Below, in pieces: positions 16,957-24,982 of a DNA stretch of 64,000 bases. Below the pieces are notes generated by a model. It saw only the letters and a list, made by a program, of their open reading frames with translations, was not told where the DNA came from and made no database searches. Source of the stretch: Janthinobacterium agaricidamnosum NBRC 102515 = DSM 9628 (GTDB taxonomy: Bacteria; Pseudomonadota; Gammaproteobacteria; Burkholderiales; Burkholderiaceae_D); the NCBI RefSeq assembly GCF_000723165.1, contig NZ_HG322949.1:1803184-1867183 (forward strand), written 5' to 3'. Made by a program: the position numbers and the translations under genes. The number at the start of each line of letters is the position of its first letter. Position 1 is the stretch's first letter.

Positions 16957-18053
16957 GCGATAAAACCGAACAACCCACCAGCAAGAAACGCGAAGACGCG
17001 CGCGCCAAGGGCCAGATCGCGGTCAGCCGCGACCTGGCGCGGGTGATTTCGCTGACCGCCCTGTCGGAGCTGGCGCTGGCCACCGAGCCATGGTGGCGCG
17101 AAGCGATCAGCGGCTTGATGCTCAATTCGATCGCCGCCATCGGCCAGCCATTCCATGAACGCATGCTCGGCATGATACAGTCGGCCGGCCTGTTGCTGCT
17201 GCTGGTATTCGGCACCTGCCTGGTGGTCTGCGGCCTGCTCGCGTTCATCTCGCATTGGGGCCAGTTCGGGATTTTGATCAGTACCGAATCGCTGACGCCG
17301 AGCCTGGACAAGCTCAATCCGGTGAACGGCATCAAACAGCTGTTCTCCAAGAAAAAGCTCAGCGAACTGCTGCTGTCGCTGTTCAAGGCGACGGTCATGC
17401 TGGGACTGACGTTTTTCCTGGTGCGCGACCAGATCTCGTCGATCCTGCACCTGGCAGGCGGCGAACCGAAGGATATCTACGAGGGTTTCATCATCTTGCT
17501 GCGTTCGGTGCTGCACTCGATCCTGATATTGTGCGGCGTGCTCGGCTTGCTCGACTTCGCGTTGCAGCGCTATTTCCTGACCAAGAACCTGATGATGGAT
17601 ATGCAGGAAATCAAGCGCGAGTATAAAGAGTCCGAGGGCGATCCGATGGTCAAGGGCATGCGCAAGCAATTGGCGCGCCAATGGGCGCAGGAAGAACCGG
17701 TCGCCAAGACCGGCGACGCCAATGCGGTGGTGGTCAATCCGACCCATTTTGCGGTGGCGATGCGCTACGACACCAGCACGCCGGTGCCGCAAGTGCTGGC
17801 CAAGGGCAGGGATGAGGTGGCGCGCGCCATGATCGCGCGCGCCCATGAGCTGGGAATTCCGGTGATCCGCCATGTGTGGCTGGCGCGCACGCTGTACGCC
17901 ACCGCGCGTCCTGGCGGCTATGTGCCAAGTTCCAGTTACGAAGCGGTGGCGCAGGTCTATGCGGCGGTGAAGGAAGTGCTGGAAAGCGGGCGCGAGCACA
18001 CCGTGCTGGAACTGGAACGCTACGGCACTTCGCCTGACGCGGCGGGAGCCTGA
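16953..18053 (+). CDS. sctU: SctU, autoprocessing switch protein
   Basis: 366 aa. Starts MSDKTEQPTSKKREDARAKG, four membrane segments, then a cytoplasmic domain with the self-cleaving NPTH at residues 262-265. Cleavage allows the switch from early to late substrates, working with SctP. It overlaps the sctT stop by ATGA. Confidence 0.98.
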   Translation: MSDKTEQPTSKKREDARAKGQIAVSRDLARVISLTALSELALATEPWWREAISGLMLNSIAAIGQPFHERMLGMIQSAGLLLLLVFGTCLVVCGLLAFISHWGQFGILISTESLTPSLDKLNPVNGIKQLFSKKKLSELLLSLFKATVMLGLTFFLVRDQISSILHLAGGEPKDIYEGFIILLRSVLHSILILCGVLGLLDFALQRYFLTKNLMMDMQEIKREYKESEGDPMVKGMRKQLARQWAQEEPVAKTGDANAVVVNPTHFAVAMRYDTSTPVPQVLAKGRDEVARAMIARAHELGIPVIRHVWLARTLYATARPGGYVPSSSYEAVAQVYAAVKEVLESGREHTVLELERYGTSPDAAGA

Positions 18054-18054
18054 C

Positions 18055-18825
18055 ATGAAATTGATCATCTTGCCTCCGGCGCCGGACCAGGCCGGCCTGC
18101 CGCCATCCGCGCCATCCGCGGCAGAATCGGCCGTCGATGCGATCGGCGCCGCAACCATTACCGCCATCTCGGCCGACAGCGCTTCCTTATCGGCGCCGCT
18201 GGCGGTGTCACTGGCGGCGGCGTTCGAAAAACCGGCGCCGCCGCGCGGCCGCAAGCCGGCGCCGCGCGGCGCGGCCGCCTTGCGGCGGCTGGCCGATGAC
18301 AGCATCAGCATCAGTGGCGACGCCGACATCGGCGCCGGTGCCGTCATCGAGCAGGGCCCGGCCGGTACCAGGATTACCCCAGGCAATCCGGTCGCGGCAG
18401 ACCGCATCGGCACGGCGGCGCGCGCCGCATTGGGGCTGGAACGGATCGTGCCGCCGCGTGCTGGCGGCCAGGATCGCGAGGATCGCCGTGACCACGATAC
18501 GCTGGGTTCGGTGGAACAGGCCGGCGCCAGGTCGAGGCGCGCGGCGTTGGGCGCTAAAGCCGATGCCGCCGATGCTGCCGACGCCGCGCTGTATCAGGTT
18601 CAGGGCCGCAGCCAGGACGATGGCGTATTTTATCTGGCGATGGCAGGTATCACGGTGGTGCCGCCATTACGCAGCCCGGTTCCGTCGATCAAGCGCGGTT
18701 TGCCGGCCGTCGCGCCGCAGTCGCGCGCGCAATGCATCCGCTTTTGCAACCGCAGCCAGGGTTGCGATCCATCCAGCGCGCTCGGCTGCGGTGGCCGCTG
18801 GTGTGTCGATGACGGGGAAGTGTAA
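18055..18825 (+). CDS. Unknown protein ending the sctD-U operon, Cys-rich tail
   Basis: 256 aa, starting 1 bp after sctU, so certainly co-transcribed. The first 200 residues are Ala/Asp/Arg-rich and likely disordered, with short ordered stretches (GVFYLAMAGITVVPPLR). The last 35 residues hold five Cys (QCIRFC, GC, GC, WC), unusual for a cytoplasmic protein without a signal peptide. A secreted or effector role is possible. I recognise no family. Confidence 0.7.
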   Translation: MKLIILPPAPDQAGLPPSAPSAAESAVDAIGAATITAISADSASLSAPLAVSLAAAFEKPAPPRGRKPAPRGAAALRRLADDSISISGDADIGAGAVIEQGPAGTRITPGNPVAADRIGTAARAALGLERIVPPRAGGQDREDRRDHDTLGSVEQAGARSRRAALGAKADAADAADAALYQVQGRSQDDGVFYLAMAGITVVPPLRSPVPSIKRGLPAVAPQSRAQCIRFCNRSQGCDPSSALGCGGRWCVDDGEV

Positions 18826-18837
18826 AACAGCGAAATG

Positions 18838-18878
18838 CCAGAGGGGGAGCGCATGCCATGCATGCGCTCCCCCTCTGG
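18838..18878. terminator. Perfect 18-bp hairpin between convergent units
   Basis: CCAGAGGGGGAGCGCATG pairs exactly with its complement across a 5-nt loop, right after the sctD-U operon and before the opposing chaperone stop at 18883. Likely bidirectional; no long U-tract. Confidence 0.75.
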
Positions 18879-18882
18879 CCGT

Positions 18883-19344
18883 TCAGGCCAGGTGTTTGCG
18901 CGGCGCCGTTGCGCTGGTTTCAGGTCTTGCTGAAAAACGCAGATACCAGGCTTCAGCCAGGTCTTTGGTGGTCATGATGGCATCGAGCAACAGGCGCTCG
19001 TCCATCACCTGGTGCGCCGCCACCCGGCGCCAGAACAGATAACGGCCGCTGCCGGCATCGATGGCCCAGCCACAATTGCTGCGCGCCAGCGGCGACGCGC
19101 TGCTGGTTGGCAGCGTCTGCGCCGGCGTGGCCGGCAACAGCGCCGAAATCAGCAGGGCCGCTCGCGGGAAATCATCGGTAAACGTGGTCGACGTCAGGAT
19201 ATCGTCGAACTGCAGTTCCAGTACCGGCGCCAGTGCATTTGTCGCCGGCTGGCCGCTCAGTTCGGCCAGTTCGTTGAGCAGGCGCAAAACCTGGGACGCG
19301 GCTGCCTCGCGCGACTTTGCAGTATTGGAAATGGATTGCTTCAT
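18883..19344 (-). CDS. Class I type III chaperone (CesT-like)
   Basis: 153 aa. The pattern fits the CesT/SycE fold: an N-terminal helix (VLRLLNELAELSG), a beta stretch (LELQFDDILTST), a helix with LLISALLP, a sheet around CGWAIDAGSGRYLFWRRV and a C-terminal helix (DLAEAWYLRF). It should bind the N-terminus of one or more effectors. It is last in a minus-strand set behind the GNAT-like gene and the 51-aa gene, probably driven by the hrp box at 20269-20296. The partner effector is not identifiable. Confidence 0.8.
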   Translation of the reverse strand: MKQSISNTAKSREAAASQVLRLLNELAELSGQPATNALAPVLELQFDDILTSTTFTDDFPRAALLISALLPATPAQTLPTSSASPLARSNCGWAIDAGSGRYLFWRRVAAHQVMDERLLLDAIMTTKDLAEAWYLRFSARPETSATAPRKHLA

Positions 19345-19469
19345 AAAATAGGGTATGGCGTCATCCTGTCGGCAACGCTTTATTATGTATCAAGCCGAAC
19401 GCCGCCGCAATGGCCGCTTCAATTGATTGTTTGGCAATGTTATTGCTAAAAAAATAGTGCCGGTGCTTG

Positions 19470-19946
19470 TTACGTCTGATCGCGACGCAAACTTGATCGG
19501 ACCGGCCCGGCTTGTTGCATGCGCCGGCTGAAAATATGTTGGCTATTACGATTCATTTCAAAGGTGACATAGTGTTCGTCTTCGTGAACCCTGGGCCATT
19601 TGCCGGCATCCATGAAGCGCAGCGAGCGTGTATTGAAGCGTTCGATGCGGCTCAGAATGGTTTCCTCCATCTGGAATAACCATTCCAGCGTCGGCTTGAA
19701 CAGCCAGGCCCACCGGCCATAATATTGCGGCAGCACGGCGATATGGATTTCCTTGCCGTCGAACAGGGCGCCGCCGGCCGGCGCGCCATCGATTTCATAA
19801 CCGAGCGAGGGGCAATCGGCGTAGTACGCCAGCACCTGTTCCATGCTGACGCCCAATGCGGCGAAATGCTGCGGACCATAACGCAGTCGTTCGGCTTCAT
19901 ACATCAGTTCCAGGTCGGCTTTTTCTGTTATGCGGAATCGGGACAT
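19470..19946 (-). CDS. GNAT-fold-like protein, possible acyltransferase or effector
   Basis: 158 aa from ATG 19946. There is no good Shine-Dalgarno site, and TTG/GTG codons a little upstream are possible starts. The layout resembles small GNAT proteins: an N-terminal helix (ADLELMYEAERLRYG), strand pairs (LGYEIDGAPAGGALF, EIHIAVLPQYYGRWAW), and a final RFMDAGKWPRVHEDEHYVTF segment like the loop-strand end of that fold. Acetyl-CoA binding residues are not obvious. It lies between an hrp-box-controlled 51-aa gene and a type III chaperone, so it may be the substrate of that chaperone. Confidence 0.55.
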   Translation of the reverse strand: MSRFRITEKADLELMYEAERLRYGPQHFAALGVSMEQVLAYYADCPSLGYEIDGAPAGGALFDGKEIHIAVLPQYYGRWAWLFKPTLEWLFQMEETILSRIERFNTRSLRFMDAGKWPRVHEDEHYVTFEMNRNSQHIFSRRMQQAGPVRSSLRRDQT

Positions 19947-20046
19947 AGCGAGCACCAATGCGTATCGAAGATAAGGAAAGTAAAAAATGGCTGGCGCGCC
20001 GGATGACGCGTCAGCCGGGGTGATCAAGGTCAGCCCGATCGTTCAG

Positions 20047-20202
20047 TTAGATGATTGCGCTTGGATCCGGCTTGTCGTTTTGACCGCCTTGTGCACCGCC
20101 GGGGGCGGCGGCGCTAGCGGCGGCGCCGGCGAGGCTGGCGGCCCCGGCCGCGGCTTCAAGGGCGGGGCCGGCGGCAGCGAGAATAGGGGCGAGAAATGGC
20201 AT
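20047..20202 (-). CDS. 51-aa Ala/Gly-rich hydrophobic peptide, hrp-box controlled
   Basis: Sequence runs MPFLAPILAAAGPALEAAAG, then Ala/Gly/Ser to residue 40, ending in a polar tail QNDKPDPSAII. AAGGAATTACC precedes the ATG. A strong hrp box lies about 65 bp upstream with nothing else between, so this is the first gene of its transcript. Small-residue helices of this type pack tightly or insert into membranes. It is too short and lacks the helix pattern for a standard needle subunit. Function unknown; candidates are a secreted pore-type peptide or a needle/translocon accessory. Confidence 0.68.
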   Translation of the reverse strand: MPFLAPILAAAGPALEAAAGAASLAGAAASAAAPGGAQGGQNDKPDPSAII

Positions 20203-20268
20203 GGTAATTCCTTTCAATTTCATTGGTTGGTTGATTGCTGCATTACTCTTCATCTGAAAGAGTATTGA

Positions 20269-20296
20269 TAAGTGGTGGGCTCCGGGCAATTGTTCC
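20269..20296 (-). promoter_or_regulatory. hrp box for the 51-aa peptide unit
   Basis: Minus strand GGAACA, 15 nt, CCACTTA: a full CCACNNA match and one change in the last base of the -35 element. It diverges from the box at 20333-20360. Confidence 0.8.
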
Positions 20297-20332
20297 AGAT
20301 GCGGGATTTATATTTTGCCTTCATGGTGCGCT

Positions 20333-20360
20333 GGAACTTGCATGGCCATTTTGTTACTCA
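20333..20360 (+). promoter_or_regulatory. hrp box for the lytic transglycosylase
   Basis: GGAACT, 15 nt, TTACTCA, about 95 bp before the ATG at 20456; same class as the sctD box. Confidence 0.68.
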
Positions 20361-20455
20361 CCATGCAGACGGCGCGCATACCTTCACCTTGATGCATGCA
20401 ATGCGATTTGCGGGGTGTCGCCGATTTTTCGCAACTGACCAGGGAGGAATCAAAG

Positions 20456-21172
20456 ATGGGCTTAAAAGTAGGTGACAGCTTTCACTGTCCGATGGACAAT
20501 ACCAACTATGTGATCACGTCGGACAATACGATTAAAGCGTGCGGCACTGAAAAACATGGTCAATTTCTGCAAGATAATCCGGATTGGAAACAGTATTATT
20601 CCAATCCGGACAAGGGCGAAATACGCGAGCCATCGAATGCGCCGCCGCAGCGTTATGTGGTGCCGGGCGAGCCGGGCAGCGGCGCCAGTGGCGCCAGTGG
20701 TACCGGCGCCGCCAGCGGCGCGCCGGCGACCGGCGTCTATTCGGCTGAAATCAATGCGGCGGCCAAGGAATTCGGCGTCCCGCCGGAACTGCTGGCGGCG
20801 CAGATGCACCAGGAATCCGGCGGCAACCCGAATGCGCTGGGCGACGGCGGCAAGAGCTTCGGGCTGATGCAGTTGCAGAAAGATACCTGGGACAGTTTCC
20901 GTAATTCCGACAAGTGCCCGCCGAGCTTGAAGAACGTCGATTTCGAGCAAGTCAAAAATGATCCGGCCACCAATATCCGCGCCGCCGCCGCACTGGACAA
21001 GTCGTACCACGACCAGGCCGGCGGCGGTGACGACAAGCATGCATGGGGCGTTGCGTTGCGGATCTATAACAGCGGTTCGATCCAGGATCCAAGCAACCTG
21101 AGCAATCCGGCCGACGGTGCCACCACCGACTACGTGCAGAATATCTTCAAGAGCATCAACTGGCAGGTCTGA
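20456..21172 (+). CDS. SLT-domain lytic transglycosylase of the type III system
   Basis: 238 aa. The catalytic domain covers about 100-238: Glu120 in QMHQESGGNP, followed by SFGLMQLQ, the classic SLT signature. It should cut peptidoglycan to let the secretion apparatus through. There is no signal peptide; an N-terminal Cys-containing segment (HCPMDNTNYVIT) and a Gly/Ser/Ala linker come first, so it may itself be exported by type III secretion, like HpaH/Hpa2-type enzymes. The start has GGAGG eight nt upstream, and a hrp box precedes it. Confidence 0.9.
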   Translation: MGLKVGDSFHCPMDNTNYVITSDNTIKACGTEKHGQFLQDNPDWKQYYSNPDKGEIREPSNAPPQRYVVPGEPGSGASGASGTGAASGAPATGVYSAEINAAAKEFGVPPELLAAQMHQESGGNPNALGDGGKSFGLMQLQKDTWDSFRNSDKCPPSLKNVDFEQVKNDPATNIRAAAALDKSYHDQAGGGDDKHAWGVALRIYNSGSIQDPSNLSNPADGATTDYVQNIFKSINWQV

Positions 21173-21224
21173 TCAAGCAGCCGGTAGTGCATAAGAAAAT
21201 GGCCGCTTTCGCGGCCATTGTTCA

Positions 21225-24200
21225 TTACGCTTGCGCAGGCGGCGTTCTATGGTTCAGCGCCGCGGTTTGCTGGTTCAGCGTCTTGGTACTGACGCCTTGC
21301 CAGGTCAGTTCGCGGTCGGCCGCGACTTTCAGCGTGGCGCCGGCGCTCAGCATCCAGTTCACCGGAGAGACGCCGCGTTCCTTGCTGACTTCTTCCAGGT
21401 TCCACGAACCGACCAGCTCGGCCTGGTTGATCTTGCCGCCATGACCGTCATCCATCCCGGCCAGCGTCGGGTCGCCGCTCAGCAGGCCGGCGATCAGCGT
21501 TTTCAGGCCGGCGATTTCCGCCTTTTTTTCTTCCCTGACCTGATCCGACGGGGCATTGCGCAACGCCGCTTGCGCGAACACGATCGCCTCGCGCGACGCG
21601 TCGATCAGCTTGACGGCGTCGGCGCGCAGCCGCCAGCGTATCGCCGGGCGCTGGTTGGCCGCGAACTCTTGCTCGACCTGCTGCAAATGCTCGTCGACCT
21701 TCTCCTTGCCACCCAATAAGGCTTCCCATGCCGGCCGGTTTTTCGGATGGTTGATCGCTTGCTGATAGGGACCGAATTCCTGGTAGGTGACGTCCTTGTA
21801 GATCAGGTTGGGCAGCAGGCGGCCGTGTTCCTCGATGGTGCGCACGGTGGCCAATTTTCCGGTTTCATTCAGCGTCGCTTCGGCCGACAACAGCGGCAGC
21901 CTGACGAAGCCGGGCGGCGTCACGCCCACCGCGGTCCTGACGAAATCGCGCCCGGCGCTGCCCACCGTGACGAGCGAACGGGCCGTCGCGCCGGAGGTGT
22001 CTGAACGCATGAGCCCGATATGCGGGTTCTCTTCGTGGCCGTGGGTCACGCTGACGCCCATCGCAAAAGCGCTGGTGCTGACGGATTTCGACGTGGTGAC
22101 CTTGGTTTGCTGCGAGCGGTGATCTTGCCAGCTGACGGAAAAGTCCGGGTCGTCGAAATATCGATCGACCAGCAGCGACTTCCACAAGCTGCCGGGCGGG
22201 GTCTTGGGCGCCTGGCCTTTGGCTTCTTTTTCCAATGCCGATGCCGCGTCGAAAAAACTGTTGATGAATTGCGCGGTCTTCGGCTGGTGCAGGTTCAGAT
22301 CGCCGTCTTGGCTGTTGAGCCTGCGCAAAAAGCGCAAACGCACGCCGGTAAACACCGATTCATCGGCGCCGGTATTGCCGCCAGTCGACAGGCCGACGGC
22401 CACCGGCGGCGCCGGGATGCTGAGGCCGCCCTGCGCGCCGACATGGCGCTGGCGGATTTGTTCCACGCCGAAGCCGAGTTCATGCGCATGGCCGCCGGTG
22501 TTGTATTCGACCACCGCATTGCGTCCTTTCCTGTAGCGCACGTCCGGCGACGCCGGGAAGGGGATGGTGGTATTGTTGACGCCATACACCCCGCCGGACG
22601 ACACGCGCAGCCGCGGCCCCATGCGCACCGTCTTGGAAAACGACAGGTAAAACTCGCGCATCGCGTCGATCGACAAGTCGGCCGGCTTCAACTGCGCCTT
22701 GGCCAGCACCGCCTTGGCCGAGGTCAAGCCGTCGCGGTATGGCGACGGCGGGGCCTCGGCGCCGGGTGCGCCCAGGCAGGCATGGCCCATCGCTTCCAGC
22801 GCTTCCAGCGTGCACGGCTGTTTTTTGCAGGACTGGATATACGCCTTGGCCTCGGCCTCCAGCTGCCTGCGGAATACCGGCGGCAGGCCGGCCGCCAGTT
22901 CAAGCGCGCGCTGGTGTACTTGCGGAGCGGTGTTTTTGAAATCGCAGGATTCCGGCGCCAGTCCCTGCGCTATCTGGCCCTGCCAGTTTTCCAGCATCGC
23001 CAGGGTATTGACACGCTGCAGTACCTGCGCTGGCGGCACCGTGCCGGGGCGTGCTGTCAGGCTGGCCGCGATGTCATCCTTCAAGCCGCCGATCGCCTGC
23101 TTCAGCGCCTGGTCGAAGGCGCCGCGCTCGGCCGTGTCGCTATCGAGCTGGGCTCCGGCCGCGCCCATGCCGAGCGCCAGGAACGGCGCTTTTTTCTGGC
23201 CGAACAGCGCGCGCGGATTGGCCCTGCTGAGCCAGTTCTGGCTCATGCTGGCGCTGCGCACCGGCCACAGCACGCTCTTGTCGAGCCGCGCGCTGGCCAG
23301 TTGCCGGTTGCCTTGCGGACCGGCTTCGCGCAGGTTTTGGCGCCAGTCGAAATGCGCGGTTTTTTCGGCGTCGCTCAAGGAGCCGACCGCGCCATGATCG
23401 CGCCACAGCTTGACCGCGGCGCTCTGCGTCAGGTGCGCCTGCCGGGTGGCGTCGGCGCTGTCGTTGCCGGAATCGCGCGCCTGTTCGAGCGAGGCGCCGG
23501 CTTGCAGGTGCAGCAGCAGCGACTGTTCGCGGCGCGCTTGCTGCGTGACCGGTTTCAAGTCGAGCACCACCTCGGCCGGATCGACATCGGTGCGCGCCTT
23601 GGCTTGTGCGGTGGCTTGTTCCCAGTCGGCGACCCGCCTTGCGTCGCTTGCGGCGACAGCGGGATCCACCGGCACCGGGCTCAACGCCAGCAGTGCTTCG
23701 AAGCCGACCCCGCCCGAGGTGGCCAGCAATTGCGCGGTGCGCCACGCGGCCGCCTTGTCGCCGGAGCTGTCGCGCGGCGCTGGCGGCGCCTTCTTGGGGC
23801 CTTCCGGCCCGGCCGCCTTGGCGTCCGGGTCGCCGGCCAGCCGGACCGGCGTGTGCGCAATGACTGGCGCAGGCGCTGTTTTTTGCTCGTGCTCTGCCTT
23901 GGTGATGTCCAGGCCCTGCGACAGGATGTGCATGACCTGTTCGGCGCGGAGTACATCGTTGCCGCAAATCGCGGAGACTGCCTGCAACAGCGCCAGCGGG
24001 CGTTCGAACTGGCCCGACAAGCGCTGCTGGTCCGACGCGACGGTGCGCTTGGCCAGCGCCAGCATGCGCTGGTGCGCGGCAGCGGCGCCAGGCTGGGCGG
24101 ACTTGAACAGCCTGGCCGCCTCGGCATCGAACGCCGCTTCGTTTTGTACGATCAGCGGCAGCTTGCTGGCCGCGGCGCTGGCGGCCAGCGTGGCTGGCGC

Positions 24201-24707
24201 CGGCGCCACCGGCGCGGGCTTGCGCCGTAGCGACAGATGGCGCAGCTTGAACTGGGGCAAAGGCCAGGCCGGGGCATCGGACGACGTGCGGGTCAGGTGG
24301 TCGACGCTCAGTGCGATGGCGTCTTTCATGTCCTTGCCGCCAAAATCGCTACCGGTTGGCTTCAGCGTGGGCGCGGCGCCGGCGCTGGCCGGCGCATCGG
24401 CCAGCCGGGTACTGCGGGTGGTGTCGAGCGCCGGCGAGCGCAAGCGGCTGCCGGCAACCGAAAAGGTCGACGCCACGGTGACCCTGGCGCTGGATGGAAC
24501 GCGCATCGCGTCGCGCACCGCGCGCGTCATGATTTTTTGGGCCGACGAATGGTGCACGCGCGGCGCCGCGGCGGTGGTGGTGGAAGTGGCGGGAGTGGCG
24601 GCATTCGGCGGCTGTGCGGCTTTCGGTGGTGGCGGGGTAGCTGGGGTTTCGGCAATTGGCGTTGCGTGAGCCGAATGCGTGGGGGGAGTAGCGCCTAAGC
24701 TAAACAT
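21225..24707 (-). CDS. Giant effector-like protein, 1160 aa
   Basis: Start MFSLGATPP is chosen as the ATG nearest the promoter; a longer in-frame version would cross it. The first 200 residues are Pro/Thr/Ala-rich and disordered, as usual for type III effectors. A helical middle (contains AAWRTAQLL) is followed by a beta-rich C-terminal third (RVSSGGVYGVNNTTIPF, RYRKGRNAVVEYNTGGHA). The section from MREFYLSFSKTVRM onwards follows the same order of motifs as the two giant proteins at 29080-37682 (DFYAPMLEQLRLRN, then GGEIG or GGEVG). Size and the AWR triplet recall AWR/RipA and HopAS1/XopZ effectors; this is unproven. A hrp box lies upstream. Confidence 0.75.
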   Translation of the reverse strand: MFSLGATPPTHSAHATPIAETPATPPPPKAAQPPNAATPATSTTTAAAPRVHHSSAQKIMTRAVRDAMRVPSSARVTVASTFSVAGSRLRSPALDTTRSTRLADAPASAGAAPTLKPTGSDFGGKDMKDAIALSVDHLTRTSSDAPAWPLPQFKLRHLSLRRKPAPVAPAPATLAASAAASKLPLIVQNEAAFDAEAARLFKSAQPGAAAAHQRMLALAKRTVASDQQRLSGQFERPLALLQAVSAICGNDVLRAEQVMHILSQGLDITKAEHEQKTAPAPVIAHTPVRLAGDPDAKAAGPEGPKKAPPAPRDSSGDKAAAWRTAQLLATSGGVGFEALLALSPVPVDPAVAASDARRVADWEQATAQAKARTDVDPAEVVLDLKPVTQQARREQSLLLHLQAGASLEQARDSGNDSADATRQAHLTQSAAVKLWRDHGAVGSLSDAEKTAHFDWRQNLREAGPQGNRQLASARLDKSVLWPVRSASMSQNWLSRANPRALFGQKKAPFLALGMGAAGAQLDSDTAERGAFDQALKQAIGGLKDDIAASLTARPGTVPPAQVLQRVNTLAMLENWQGQIAQGLAPESCDFKNTAPQVHQRALELAAGLPPVFRRQLEAEAKAYIQSCKKQPCTLEALEAMGHACLGAPGAEAPPSPYRDGLTSAKAVLAKAQLKPADLSIDAMREFYLSFSKTVRMGPRLRVSSGGVYGVNNTTIPFPASPDVRYRKGRNAVVEYNTGGHAHELGFGVEQIRQRHVGAQGGLSIPAPPVAVGLSTGGNTGADESVFTGVRLRFLRRLNSQDGDLNLHQPKTAQFINSFFDAASALEKEAKGQAPKTPPGSLWKSLLVDRYFDDPDFSVSWQDHRSQQTKVTTSKSVSTSAFAMGVSVTHGHEENPHIGLMRSDTSGATARSLVTVGSAGRDFVRTAVGVTPPGFVRLPLLSAEATLNETGKLATVRTIEEHGRLLPNLIYKDVTYQEFGPYQQAINHPKNRPAWEALLGGKEKVDEHLQQVEQEFAANQRPAIRWRLRADAVKLIDASREAIVFAQAALRNAPSDQVREEKKAEIAGLKTLIAGLLSGDPTLAGMDDGHGGKINQAELVGSWNLEEVSKERGVSPVNWMLSAGATLKVAADRELTWQGVSTKTLNQQTAALNHRTPPAQA

Positions 24708-24828
24708 GGTATGTCCAGTTGAAAGAGGTGATTGTCGACCTGTCACTGCACCAGGCCTGCGGCGGTAGCCCGGGCGCGACAGTCCCGGGAGCATATCTTT
24801 CCGGAAAATTAGCCTTTAAGATAACTAA

Positions 24829-24857
24829 TTGGTAGCAGCCAAGGGTCGATCGGTTCC
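24829..24857 (-). promoter_or_regulatory. hrp box for the 1160-aa effector-like gene
   Basis: Minus strand GGAACC, 16 nt, CTACCAA, 122 bp upstream of the ATG. The weaker -10 half matches the NNACNNA form also seen before sctI. Confidence 0.55.
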
Positions 24858-24982
24858 ATTGTCAATTGTGTAGTGTTGCTGTTTTACGTCGTACAAATGC
24901 CACGCTACAGGGTTGGCCGGAGGGGCGGGGACGCAAAAGAGGGGCGGCGCCGGCCGGTCGCCGGCGCTGGAGGGCTTGCAAA

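Noticed and set aside
22020..24230. Long plus-strand open frame inside the 1160-aa gene
   Set aside because: Antisense shadow; no ribosome site and no domain.
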